Position numbers and translations under genes: made by a program | The notes under the pieces: generated by a model | Seen by the model: the letters and a program-made list of their open reading frames with translations, nothing else | What the model was told of the DNA's origin: nothing | The model's database searches: none | Source of the DNA: Meandrina meandrites | Taxonomy: Eukaryota; Cnidaria; Anthozoa; Scleractinia; Meandrinidae | NCBI GenBank assembly: GCA_963693305.1 | Contig: OY855905.1 | Location: 21,697,437-21,761,436, forward strand | Reading direction: 5' to 3' | Length of the DNA stretch: 64,000 bases | Shown here: piece after piece, positions 34,001 through 43,353 of the stretch | Numbering within the stretch: the first letter of the stretch is position 1 | Layout: every line of letters starts with the position of its first letter

Positions 34001-36637
34001 CCTTTGAGAAAAACTATCTCTTCCCAAACATCCCCAAAAATCACCAAAAAATTTACAAAACACCGCTAAACATAGCTTTGTGAAATGAGCATAGAGTTTC
34101 TGGATTACTTGAAACGCGGACGAGATATTCGCATCAAACCAAGTTTAGCGGTAAAAAAAAGCTTGAGGTGTACCTCCGCCTTAAGAACGAGCTTTTCAAG
34201 AAATCCAAGATGAAACGGACATCGAGCTAAAATATATTGAGAAATACTCGGATTCGATGCGTCTGCAAGAATTATAAACAAAAACAGTAATTTTATGACA
34301 TTGTAGGACGAAAACAAGCTTAGCACCAAAACAAGGCTATGCCTCGTAGAGTCCAAGAAAATGCCTCCCACATGGGATGGAAAGAGTTGAACAACTCTTC
34401 TATATTAAAGTTATTCGCAGGATCAGGGTGTCGGAGCTCCCTCGTGCGGGTGGACCGGTGAGGGTAGGACTCTGCAGAGATTCTGCTCCCCGTAACTCCA
34501 CCCCATGAGGGGGGTAGGGGGTAGCAGAGACGGGGGAGCATGTTGCTCAAAGTATTTTTCATTTTTTTCGTTGTTATATATTAAACATGTTAACAGGTGC
34601 GTTTTAACTTGTATTGACATCTAATGAATTTATCTGGCACTGTAAATTGGGTGTAAAAAAAAAGCTTCAGCCTTAAGTTGCCTACCACTAATTTCAGAAC
34701 AGTTTAAACCAAAACTGTGTTAAATCCCTGTGACATAGCTTCTTTAACTAGCCACACTTGTTTCCTCTTCAAGGACATAGAAATTGAAAAGAACAAGGAA
34801 GAAGTTCTGTTGTCAAAGCAATGGGGATCATTCTTTGTTCATCCCAAGACTACTCAAAATGGATTCATTGATAACCCACTAGATGAAAGTGAGAAGAAAA
34901 CTGGAAGGAAACAAATGAACACTTTTTTGGGAGATGTGATGCAGAAATACAGCACTATTGCTATTCCACGGATAGATTTCATTACAGGTATGTGTGCATG
35001 GTATTATTACAGGTATAATAATGAATAAGAAATTATAAAGTAACATTATAATTTAGAAAACTGTCCTAAGAAAATATGCGTGCTGATTGGTTAAAAATCG
35101 TGTTTCTATAACTCGATAGAAACACAGAACTAGCACGGCTGTTGATGTGATGATGGCGCGAGCAAAGAGAATTTACATTTTGATAGTCAAAGTTAACAAG
35201 TTGTTTTCGTTTTCACTCATAGAAATCGAGAGCAAATAATCTAGTTGTTTTAGTATAAATCTACTAGTCATTCAAAACTTAAAAAACAAGACAGATTCAT
35301 GTTTTTATTAACAATGAGAAAAACAAGTCACGCCACGCAAGGATAATTGAGAATCGCATTCTGTTGGTTTCTGTGTGCATGCACCTTCACATTTTATTCA
35401 AGATGAGCCAAGCCAATTAGCCTAGTTTGATTACAAAATCAACAATCAAATGATGCAAAAATGCCATTGGAAGCCAGGTTTGTCAATTTAGAAAACGTCA
35501 ATAACAAGAAAATATGAAGTTAAAAAATTAAGCAAAGGCTTGAGAGACTTGCAGTGCCGGAAGGTTGTACTGCACAGTTTAACAAAAGAATTAAGTTGTT
35601 GTTGTTGTTCACAATGGCACCGCGTATCGCTCGCAGCGAAGAAACTTTGAATTCGCTTCCATTTTTTCTGTACAGAGGCATAGAAAACCTCTAAGCATCT
35701 GTTAAGCTCTTCTTTGGACTGTTCTTCAATAGGAAGAGAGAATTTCTGTTGGCGTACGAACCATTCTAAAATTTGTTTACAAAAATTGTGTCAATTGAAA
35801 TGCAACTTTTGAAAATTTAATTTTGTATTTTAAAAGTTTCAATGAGTAATAAATTCATTTTTAATAAGTCATTTTTCAACTCCTGTGCTTACCGTAAAAA
35901 TCTTCATACCATATTTCGTTGCGACTTTTGTCTTTTCTGGAAGAGCCTTGACCAGTAAACTGTCTAAATCTTCTTCATGGACACTTTGAAAACGTGAAGA
36001 AGCGGCCGCTATTTTGTTACACTACTACGCCACTCACTATCTATCACAGAATAGATAGTGGGTAGCGTAGCCAATCAGAGCATGGCATTTGTGATAGAAC
36101 TATTTCTATTTCTTAAATAATTATTATATCATCCCTTGTGCATTATTAGAGAGATTAAGCACCACGTTCCAACGACAAATGTCTGTTTATTTTTTTTCTT
36201 ATAATTATTTATTGAGCAGAATAAATCTATCGGAAAAATAGAAAATAATTTACTTATTTACACCAAATACAAAACTGCGCAGTTTAATTGACACATAAGC
36301 GGCAAATGGCGGATGGGAAAGGTTTCTTTTTGCCATTCATGGAAAAACAATTAAATGTGAAGCTTTATCTCTTTAATTATACCGCTATGCAACAACAGCT
36401 GTTAGCTAAAGAAAATTACTTTTTAACTTTTGTGATGGCTGTGGTGTATTCAAAACACATCTTTAAAACTGTCATACTCTGAAGAAATGTTGGCAAAATG
36501 AACATATTTTATTCACTGAATATGCACATTAATTTTGTGTCTTGTCCCTAGAACTACCATTGGATTACACATTTGAACCCTTCAGTACCACAAAAGGAGG
36601 GTTCTTCCCAGGAGCTCCAGCATCTCTTCATTGCTGA
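22005..36637 (+). CDS. NT5DC1: 5'-nucleotidase domain-containing protein 1
   Basis: Fourteen exons: 22005-22088, 22187-22281, 23505-23576, 24093-24202, 24825-24910, 27130-27211, 27573-27747, 28153-28205, 29035-29079, 30020-30138, 30764-30886, 32880-32933, 34774-34987 and 36552-36637. They give 465 aa (human 455). Every junction is GT-AG and in phase. HAD-superfamily motifs: motif I GFDLDHTL near residue 11-18 (Asp13, Asp15), motif II LLTNS with Thr219, motif IV YFGDSIKSD with Asp313 and Asp318. Other matches to the family are YLVKEKGY, SHGTK, ENYFDLP and the C-terminal QKYSTIAIP. By family this is a cytosolic-type HAD nucleotidase-like protein; its substrate is not established. The introns hold the MITEs at 22908, 24642, 26091 and 31079, the foldback at 25301, SINEs at 28701 and 30150, and a TTAA-flanked element at 33772. 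A poly(A) signal follows at 36679. Confidence 0.95.
22302..22323. repeat. C22 homopolymer in NT5DC1 intron 2
   Basis: An uninterrupted run of 22 C lies just after the exon 2 donor. No function is suggested by the sequence. Confidence 0.9.
22908..23136. mobile_element. MITE with CCGTTTCTCGAAA ends, second copy
   Basis: Left end GGGGCCGTTTCTCGAA, right end TTTCGAGAAACGGGCCCC. The interior matches 1639-1852 (AAGCCATAGCAAAATC, GATTATAGAGCTGTTTT, GGCCCGAAAAGATTCCGGGG). This copy has cleaner ends than the one at 1639. NT5DC1 intron 2. Confidence 0.85.
24642..24793. mobile_element. TGTGGTT-type MITE
   Basis: Left TGTTGTGGTTTAAATTTATC; right GATAAATTTAAGCACCACA, one change from the inverse. Central TTATCATAATCTGAAACAAA shared with 62378-62531, its closest relative in the window. 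NT5DC1 intron 4. Confidence 0.85.
25041..25073. repeat. (ATTC)n microsatellite
   Basis: About seven to eight tandem TCAT/ATTC units in NT5DC1 intron 5. Confidence 0.9.
25301..25542. repeat. Foldback MITE, about 85 bp arms
   Basis: Left arm AAGGCTTTTATGCCACCGCT, then TTCATAAGACGGAGTCAAGG and CTGCACACTC, recurs inverted at the right with very few differences (CCACCACTG for CCACCGCTG). No clear target duplication. NT5DC1 intron 5. Confidence 0.85.
25694..25737. repeat. 22 bp unit repeated twice
   Basis: CTTGTACATGATAATGTCTT occurs twice in tandem, in NT5DC1 intron 5. Confidence 0.85.
26091..26228. mobile_element. TGTGGTT-type MITE
   Basis: Left TTGTGGTTAAATTTTACCCT; right AGGGCAAAATTAAACCACAA. 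Central ATATGATAATGAATATGAAA matches the other copies. The TTACC/TTGG subterminal sequence groups it with 31464/32768 and 60481 rather than with 24642 and 62378. NT5DC1 intron 5. Confidence 0.8.
28701..28976 (+). mobile_element. tRNA-derived SINE, best preserved copy
   Basis: The head GGTGGCCTAATGGTTAGTGT contains the A-box and GGGTTCAAGCCC the B-box. The body has GCAGGACACTTTACTCTCAC, GGTGCATT and GGACTACAATCC, and the tail ends CTGATGGGCCC. NT5DC1 intron 8. Confidence 0.9.
29790..29865. repeat. Minisatellite, about 3 units of 28 bp
   Basis: TTGCTTGCGGTTAGCTTTTA recurs three times with small changes (GGGTAGCTTTC, CAGTTAGCTTTT). NT5DC1 intron 9. Confidence 0.75.
30150..30432 (+). mobile_element. 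tRNA-derived SINE
   Basis: It starts just after the NT5DC1 exon 10 donor, with a diverged head (GGCCTGATTTGTTAGCG). The body GGGCAAGACACTTTATTC and GGACTAGAATCTCATC and tail CTGATGGGCCCC match the family. Confidence 0.85.
31079..31265. mobile_element. Degenerate TGGTTCCAGAAAATATCC MITE
   Basis: The left end TGAGTGGTTCCAGATAGTAT and interior CATTGGAAATTCTAAGGGG match 37092-37306. The right end is decayed to TTTTGGAACAACACA. NT5DC1 intron 11. Confidence 0.7.
31464..32768. mobile_element. TGTGGTT-type MITE split by a 1.15 kb insertion
   Basis: The left half (31464 to about 31535) begins GTGTTGTGGTTGAATTTTAC and the right half (about 32696-32768) ends TTAAATCGAACCACAACA, with the family's TATAATGAATAT centre and AATACCAAATTG. 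The intervening 31536-32695 is absent from the other five copies, so it inserted later. That insert contains AATCTGATTGGTTCCGGGAG, twice GAGCGGGCGGTATTCT, duplicated AAAGGCCTTGAAGTTCTCCA (about 31766 and 31970), and a near-perfect hairpin at 32598-32689. Its exact borders are uncertain. NT5DC1 intron 11. Confidence 0.7.
32598..32689. repeat. Near-perfect hairpin
   Basis: GTTATTCACCAGCC, then GGTCCGTATTGGGAAAAACT, mirrored around TGCCCTCGGGCA. It lies at the right end of the insert in the split MITE and may be that element's terminal structure. Confidence 0.85.
33772..34184. mobile_element. 413 bp TTAA-flanked MITE (piggyBac-like)
   Basis: TTAA is followed by GGTGGAGGTACACC; the right end is GGTGTACCTCCGCC followed by TTAA, so the inverted ends match with one change and the TTAA target is duplicated. 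TTAA duplication is characteristic of piggyBac elements (Kolobok elements also use it). Non-coding. A truncated copy lies inverted at 56925-57180. NT5DC1 intron 12. Confidence 0.85.
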
Positions 36638-36678
36638 TAATTATAAAGAAATCAAAATCCTAGGGGTATTTATTTAGA

Positions 36679-36684
36679 AATAAA
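36679..36684 (+). promoter_or_regulatory. NT5DC1: NT5DC1 poly(A) signal
   Basis: AATAAA 42 bases after the stop codon; it implies a very short 3' UTR. Confidence 0.6.
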
Positions 36685-36855
36685 CTGTGCTACTTATAAA
36701 TTAGAGAAGATTTTTAAAATTCATTACATTTGGGTAATCTTGAAAAATGCTGGCCTGAGATTTTTCAATTTTATCTTTGGATGAATTTTTGTTTAGTCTT
36801 GTTATTGTAGGTTAGTGTTACATTAGTTGTATTAGCACAAGTTACAAAGATTATT

Positions 36856-36871
36856 ATTATTATTAGCATTG

Positions 36872-36935
<64 letters not shown>

Positions 36936-36961
36936 CATCATTATCATTATTATTATTATTA
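36856..36961. repeat. (ATT)n microsatellite, about 35 units
   Basis: Nearly uninterrupted ATT repeats with a few ATC/ATG/GTT interruptions. The overlapping poly-isoleucine reading frame is an artefact. Confidence 0.95.
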
Positions 36962-37091
36962 TTACAAGTGAAACCTTTAAAAACAATATATGATTATATA
37001 CCCCATAGAAAACAGGTGAATGTGAAAAGGTTAACAAAATAGATTAGTGTGAACCAATCTGCAGCTTACTTTTATAAGCAAATGCCTGCAT

Positions 37092-37306
37092 TGTGTGGTT
37101 CCAGAAAATATCCTTACCCACGCCAGGATGGTCATTGGAAATTCCGAAGGGAAGGGGGGTGGGGTGGGGGGGGGGGGGGATTGAGCTCAATAGCCCAAGT
37201 TTTTAAAAGAAAATACGAAGTTAACCTGGAAATTCCAGGGGGTAGGAGGGTCCAAACCAAAGAACCATCCTTGGGGGAGGTATGGATATTTTTTGGAACC
37301 ACACAT
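37092..37306. mobile_element. MITE with TTGTGTGGTTCCAGAAAATA ends
   Basis: Left TTGTGTGGTTCCAGAAAATA; right ATTTTTTGGAACCACACA. Interior CATTGGAAATTCCGAAGGG and a G-rich tract shared with 9655 and 31079. Confidence 0.85.
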
Positions 37307-38289
37307 TGTAATTAGACTGCCATAAACTATTGAAGACACTTTAGCCTGTGCTGCAAAAAAACTTAACTTAACTTCACTTAACCTGGAGTAAACTTTATGG
37401 TCTGTGATAATAATTACATAAATTATCTGTAATTTTATTATTTTTATTGGAACAAAATATTTTTGTCACAAGCCCCAGAATGGTTTTAAAACTTACATGT
37501 AATAAAGTGCCAGTATTCACATGTAGCCTAATTGGGTTCTGGGATGCCCATATTATATAATCACGTGCTTATCCTCATCGGGCCCACGAGAACTCTTGAG
37601 GCCGGGTTCATATTACATAAATCTAGCTATAAACGTCACTAAAGTATATTCAGGTTTAAACTGGCAACATGTGGGAATCAATCGTGTGACAATTTTATTA
37701 CATTAACACAATGTGTATTTTTGAGTTCATTTTCAAGTTGACTAAGAGGAATATCATTGCAAAGTCTTCAAGTCACCTGTAAATAGAAACAAAACAAACA
37801 AAAACTATTTATTTTGGTGAAACTGCTATCTTTCCAACATGCAGACTGTATTGCCTTTTTCAGTGTGTGAAAAAAAAACTGACTGTTTTCATGTTGGGAT
37901 AGTGGATCCAATAATTGTTTACACTTGCTAGATAGCCAAATGACATTTATGGATTTTTTACTTTGTTGTTGTTTCCAGAGAAACATCAGTCTTTGGATAA
38001 GCATATAAGGGTTTCACCTTGCCCAGTGTACCTGAGTCAGGCAAGGAAGAAATCAATTTTCTTTGTACCCTTCCTTTCAGTAATCATGCAGAAAAATGTT
38101 CATCTCAAAACATTACATTACAGAAATCTTTGGTTTTTTTTTTCTTGTAGAGCAAATTGTCAACAAAAACTGAGTTTATTTAAATCAAATTTACAGCTAC
38201 TACATGGTTTAAATTCCCAAAAGTAAAACAAAACAAAAAACAAAACAAAAAAAACTTGGGTCTTGACAAAGTGCGAGCCAACAAGTCAT

Positions 38290-38520
38290 GAGAGCCATTC
38301 CAGTTAATCTGAATAGCACACTGGTTAGCCTAAACAGTACTCCAGTAAGACTGAATATAGTTAGTTTATGTGGCTTGAGGTTAGGCTATATATTTATTGG
38401 ATTAGGAATTTCTGGCTTGTATGGCACTTATGTGTCATGAAACATGCGAGCCATGCGAGCCAATCCAGTTAACCTACATAAGATTCCAGTTAGCCTAAAT
38501 AGCACTCCAGTTAGCCTTAA
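38290..38520. repeat. Degenerate minisatellite, CCAGTTAGCCTAAATAGCAC units
   Basis: Variants of CCAGTTAGCCTAAATAGCAC occur about seven times in two clusters (38300-38360 and 38460-38525) separated by unrelated sequence. Confidence 0.65.
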
Positions 38521-38834
38521 AAGCACTTTGCCTGTGCCAAACAGTACATTATAACAGTTAAGAGATCAACAACTACCTGAACTTGTTATAATCCACTCAG
38601 TCAATATTCTGACAAACATTTCCTCACGTCTAAATAAATAAATTTTCAAGCGAATTTAAAATTGTGGTCCTTTCTGGTCACGTGACCGATGACCTCATAG
38701 CAATGAAAGTGATAAAAATGTATTTAGCATGCAAGTATCTACCAACATGTACTTTGTTGTTTCTTCACTTTTAATTAATGCAATGCCAGATACGCACTTG
38801 TACCCAGACTCCCACTTTTTGAAAATTGTACATA

Positions 38835-39600
38835 CAGGGACCGCGGAGGGGGGGGGGGGGGGGGGGCTGGTAGGGCTATAGCCCTACCACTTTTTTGCTT
38901 GGGTTGATTTTTTAGGGCTCCGGATGACATGGATATTTTATGAATTTTACCACTTGAAAGCAACAAAACGCGTCTACTCTTGCATACACACAAAGTCAAA
39001 GGCTCAGCAAAGCTGCGCGGCGACAGTTATTTTCGCAGGCGTTCTCACCGTACTGCCAAAGATCACTTTAGAAGGGTGTATTACGAGGCCCTTGATCTTA
39101 TCGTCAGTGTTATTGACATGCGCTTTAACCAGGAAAACTTCAGCTCCTACGCCCAGATGGAAAATCTCTTGGTTACCGCTGCTAATGGTGACGACTATGA
39201 GTCAGAGTTCAAGTTCCAAAACCAGAGAAGAAGCTCGTTTAGGAAGTCCAAACAATCTGCTGACTGCTTGCTGTAAATCCTGCTACCAACGCTGCTGGCG
39301 CCTTCCCACCTTCCCAAGAGCCCCTCATTTTTCCTTCGCTCGCTTCGCTCGCGCTTGCCCGCTTTTCGCCCTACTGATTGAGAGCCTCGAACAGGCTATA
39401 GTAGCCTAGCCGTGTTGAATAACTGCAAGCAGAGAACAGAGACCAATGGGGCCTCAACAGACAATGTTTGTGACGTCGCACAAGAGTTTTTTTTCTCTCA
39501 ACCTAATGCAGTTTCTCTTGGCCAAAAATTTTGTTAAAAATTTTGTCTCGCCAGCCAGATTTTTTAGCCCCACCACTTTTAATGGTCTCCGCGGTCCCTG
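38835..39600 (+). mobile_element. hAT-type transposon remnant, 5 bp TSD
   Basis: The ends CAGGGACCGCGGAG and CTCCGCGGTCCCTG are exact inverted repeats, flanked by ACATA at 38830-38834 and 39601-39605. The plus-strand frame at 38980-39276 includes FRRVYYEALDLIVSVIDMRF followed by ENFSSYAQMENLL, which resembles the conserved part of hAT transposases of the ZMYM1-like group. Only about 60 residues of that region survive before a stop, so the element is a defective internal-deletion derivative. A G19 tract lies just inside the left end. Confidence 0.7.
38848..38866. repeat. G19 homopolymer
   Basis: A run of 19 G just inside the left end of the hAT remnant. Confidence 0.9.
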
Positions 39601-39805
39601 ACATACCGGTAGCTCCCTTAATATTTTATATTTTGTTCGGTTCCTGGGCAGTCCGAAATGCCTCACGCCAATGTGCGTCAAGCTGCAATGACTGCTTTTT
39701 CAGTAGCAAACTATTTTCGTCACATTTAGCAAAAACGAACTTCTCAGCAAAGTCACGTGACTAATGACATCATCACCCTATGTGTCATATAAAATGGTAA
39801 CAGTC

Positions 39806-39811
39806 TTTATT
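39806..39811 (-). promoter_or_regulatory. PANK poly(A) signal candidate
   Basis: Plus-strand TTTATT reads AATAAA on the minus strand, about 92 bases after the PANK stop codon. Confidence 0.55.
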
Positions 39812-39902
39812 GCAACGTGATTACATATTTCTGCTTATAATACGGTAGAACTTGCTGCCGCAATTCAGCAGTGATTACATAGCTTAGAATAACGAAGCCT
39901 GC

Positions 39903-41715
39903 TTACAGGCTAGCTTTCATACTCTTCATAAATTTAAGTAAAGCTCCACATGCACCAGAATAACCCTGCAAGTAAAAAATAAATTATTTATTGGTATACA
40001 ATAAAACAAAAAAGTTTTAAAATAGTCACATGTTACATGTGGGGAAATTTCATTATTCAAAACCTTAAAACTAGGTAATATATTAAACAATAAAATAATT
40101 GTAGCTTGTTTTCTTTTCTTCTACAAAACACCATAACCCTTTAATGTTTTGAACACCGACTTCAATGCATAAGGACCTGTTGTCATTGATCTATTTCTTA
40201 TGTTTTAATTCTTTAAAGGAACTCAGCTGTGCCCTGGAAAACCCAACTGTTTTGAAGGTTGGTCTCTAGGACAGGTTTTTACATACCTCGTGTTTCAGAA
40301 ACAGTGATTTTATGGTTCCTCTTGACATGTTATTCATTGAGGAGGCAAGCAACTTCGTAGCTATGGTATTCCCACGCAGGAAGCTACCCACAAATAGCAT
40401 ACGGCCTATTTTCTGCAGTAGATGTTAATGTCAGTAAATAATAATAATCATTTTAATAACAATTGTATCATGTGCGCAATGTATCAATGTACCAAAATAA
40501 TGTACATTTAAATAGAGAACAATTTGTTTTTTGTCAAGAATGAAATACCATAAGGGCCCTCTTAATTACCCTGGGGGATCTTTTGTTTTTGAGACCTTTT
40601 GACAGGGATGAGTGGGCTTATTTCAAATCAGGTGGACCAAGTGGACTTACTCGTAAGTCTGTAGCTAACCCTCTGCACGTTTTGCATAGCGTGTGTCCAT
40701 AACTGCTCGTGCTTATTTCGAAGTAGAAACACTTACATGACTGACAGCACAAGTTCTTGCAATTATAGCAATGTTGTTAGTTACGGTAGTCATCAGGGCT
40801 CTTGCTAAATCTTTGTCACTGACCAAAGATCGACTCTTCTCACAACTCATCTTCCCGAAACTAATGTGGACAATTAAGATCCATTGTTAGGAAGGTTAAA
40901 GCTCTGAAACGTTTTAAGGTAACAGTGAACAAAACATCCAGGCCTTCAAAATCCAGTCCATAATTTGCACATATCCAGTCACATAATGACTTAATTGAGT
41001 ACAAGGGCCAGGCAGGAAAACAGTGTGCTTTTAGATTGGATGCACGCACAGGTGGCCCAAGCTCCTTTGAACCTAAATATAAGAGTTTGCACGGGAATGT
41101 AACGATCGTACCTGGAGTTCGAAATTTAAAAAAATAAAGTTCAGTAAGAAGCGACTTACTTTCCCTCTTTTGTGTGTTACTTACGGTTTCGTGGCGTTTC
41201 TGGGCCGTTTCAAAGCGATTCCAGGGAGCTTTAGTTTCACTGTTTTCTTGGTATAAGGAGAGGGAAACAGTGAAACTAAAACTCGCTGGAATCGTTTTTG
41301 AAAGGGACCAGAAACGCCACGAAAACGCAAGTCACAGAATAGGATAAAGTAAGTCGTTTTTCGTTGAATTTCTTTTCCATATTTCGAACTCCAGGTACGA
41401 TCGTTATATTCCCGTACAAACGCCTATATTTTGGCTGTTACGCTTTGTCATATCGTAATTTCTTCACCTAACATTAAGGTTTATTAATAGTGACTATTTG
41501 GCAAAACTTAATTAAACAGACTACACTCAGCCATGTTATATATGCTTTTATTAAAAACTAGCAATGGTATATTGCAATTCCTGAGTTTTGATTGGTCAAC
41601 AGGCAATGGTATATGAGCTCATATACCATTGACCACAAATATGGTAGCCGATACGCGTCGACGAAAACAGCTGGGAGCTCAAATATTGCAATTCGTTTGG
41701 GCGTTTTTAATAAAA

Positions 41716-41749
<34 letters not shown>

Positions 41750-43320
41750 CGTTATAGCCAACTCGGCGCCTCGTTGGCTATCTACTATCTCATATCCAAT
41801 GCGCGCTCGTGGAATAATTGTTAAATCTTACGGCTCCCAAGGAGCTTAGGCTACCTGTGATGCACCACGAAGAAGAACGAAGTACTTTTCCGTTGGGCCA
41901 ACCTTACATAGTCAAGTAATATAGTGGTAATATCAAAAGTGATTTAGTGTCAGAAAAATGTAACGATCGTTGTTACTTTGAGATTTATCAGCCTTTTCCT
42001 TTCACTACTTTTGACCGCGGAGGGTCGAAACCTTCGTGTAGCTGAAACGTACGCCACATGTAGGCCAATCCATGTTACTATCCTTTTAATAGAAATGTTT
42101 TGAATATATGTAGAGATAAAAAAAAGGAGAAGTGTCGTTAAAAAAAATTTACATTACATCACAACAGAGTAATATGCAAACTTTCGTCAGATCGGTTTGT
42201 TACAGCTTGTAGTGTCTGTTCTTTTTTACATATATATTTTATTTTCTTCGGAGCGTCACTATTTTCGGGATATTCCAACAACCATGAAATTTTATCACTT
42301 CTTTCGGGCGGCTGTACTTTCGGAACTTAACAATAATATAGTTGTATTATAAAGTCAAAGATAATTTAGTGTCTCTCATTTATGAAAAATATCTGACTAC
42401 TAATTAGAAATTATGCCCAATTGCCTACCTGCTTGCAATTGTATCTGCTGGTAAACGAAGCCTAGCATAATTTCCTCCATAAATGTCTTGAACCAACTGA
42501 TCAACCTTTGAGCTGTCACCTCCCTCAGCCATGGAAAGGGCTTCTTCAAATGATGCACAACCAGTCAACACACAACTAAGACCAAGAAATGTTCCACCTC
42601 CAACACTGTCAAAAAACACAAAAGAAAAAATAACAGCTTGGGCCGGTGTACCGGAAACACTCGCATCTGAGAACCTTCAAGTTAATCTAAACAGGGTTCT
42701 TATATAAGTGGTATCTACCAGGCTATTTAGGTGTTTATTTGCGCAAGAGTAAAAGGTGATTGCTACTGGTCAAACAACTGTAGTCAATATGGATGTGGTC
42801 CCTTTTTTGTCATAAGAAACATTAGCAAATCGACCACATTTTTCCATGAGCTACACTCTTATAGACCATTGAAACGACGTCATAAAATGTCCAAAACTGA
42901 CAAGTGGAGCCACGAGCCGTTAGACGATTCAGTGGTTTCACTGCAAAGTTTTGGGCATTTTATGGAGTCAGTTCTATGGTCTACAGGAATGTATAAGAGT
43001 GTGCATGGTCAGTCAGTCTTCGTCTTCGCTCAACGCGGCTTATATTTTTTAAGAGTAGGTTTCGTAAATAATATTTGTAAAACATAACTTATTTGGTTGT
43101 ACCCTTTCGTTGAAGTCCCGCGCTGCTGCATTAGATAGGGGATACGTGTATTTATTAAAAACTAGCCATGGTATATTGCAATTCCTGAGTTTTGATTGGT
43201 TTGCACGCCATGGTATATGCGCTCATATATACCATGTACTACAAATATGTTAGGTGTATGCGTAAGCAAGAACAGCCGGGGAGCTCAAATGTTGCAATTC
43301 TTTGGGTGTTTTTAATAAAA

Positions 43321-43353
<33 letters not shown>

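Larger units (their letters stand above)
36685..38834. other. NT5DC1-PANK intergenic region
   Basis: No gene recognised. Holds an (ATT)n microsatellite, a MITE at 37092 and a degenerate tandem repeat at 38290-38520. The frames at 37768-38226 are AT-rich and unsupported. Confidence 0.45.

Noticed and set aside
36771..37037. Open frame of 88 codons that is mostly isoleucine
   Set aside because: It is the translation of the (ATT)n microsatellite and has no gene context.
42731..43087. 118-codon plus-strand frame opposite PANK
   Set aside because: It spans the foldback at 42851-43010 inside a PANK intron and has no recognisable domain.
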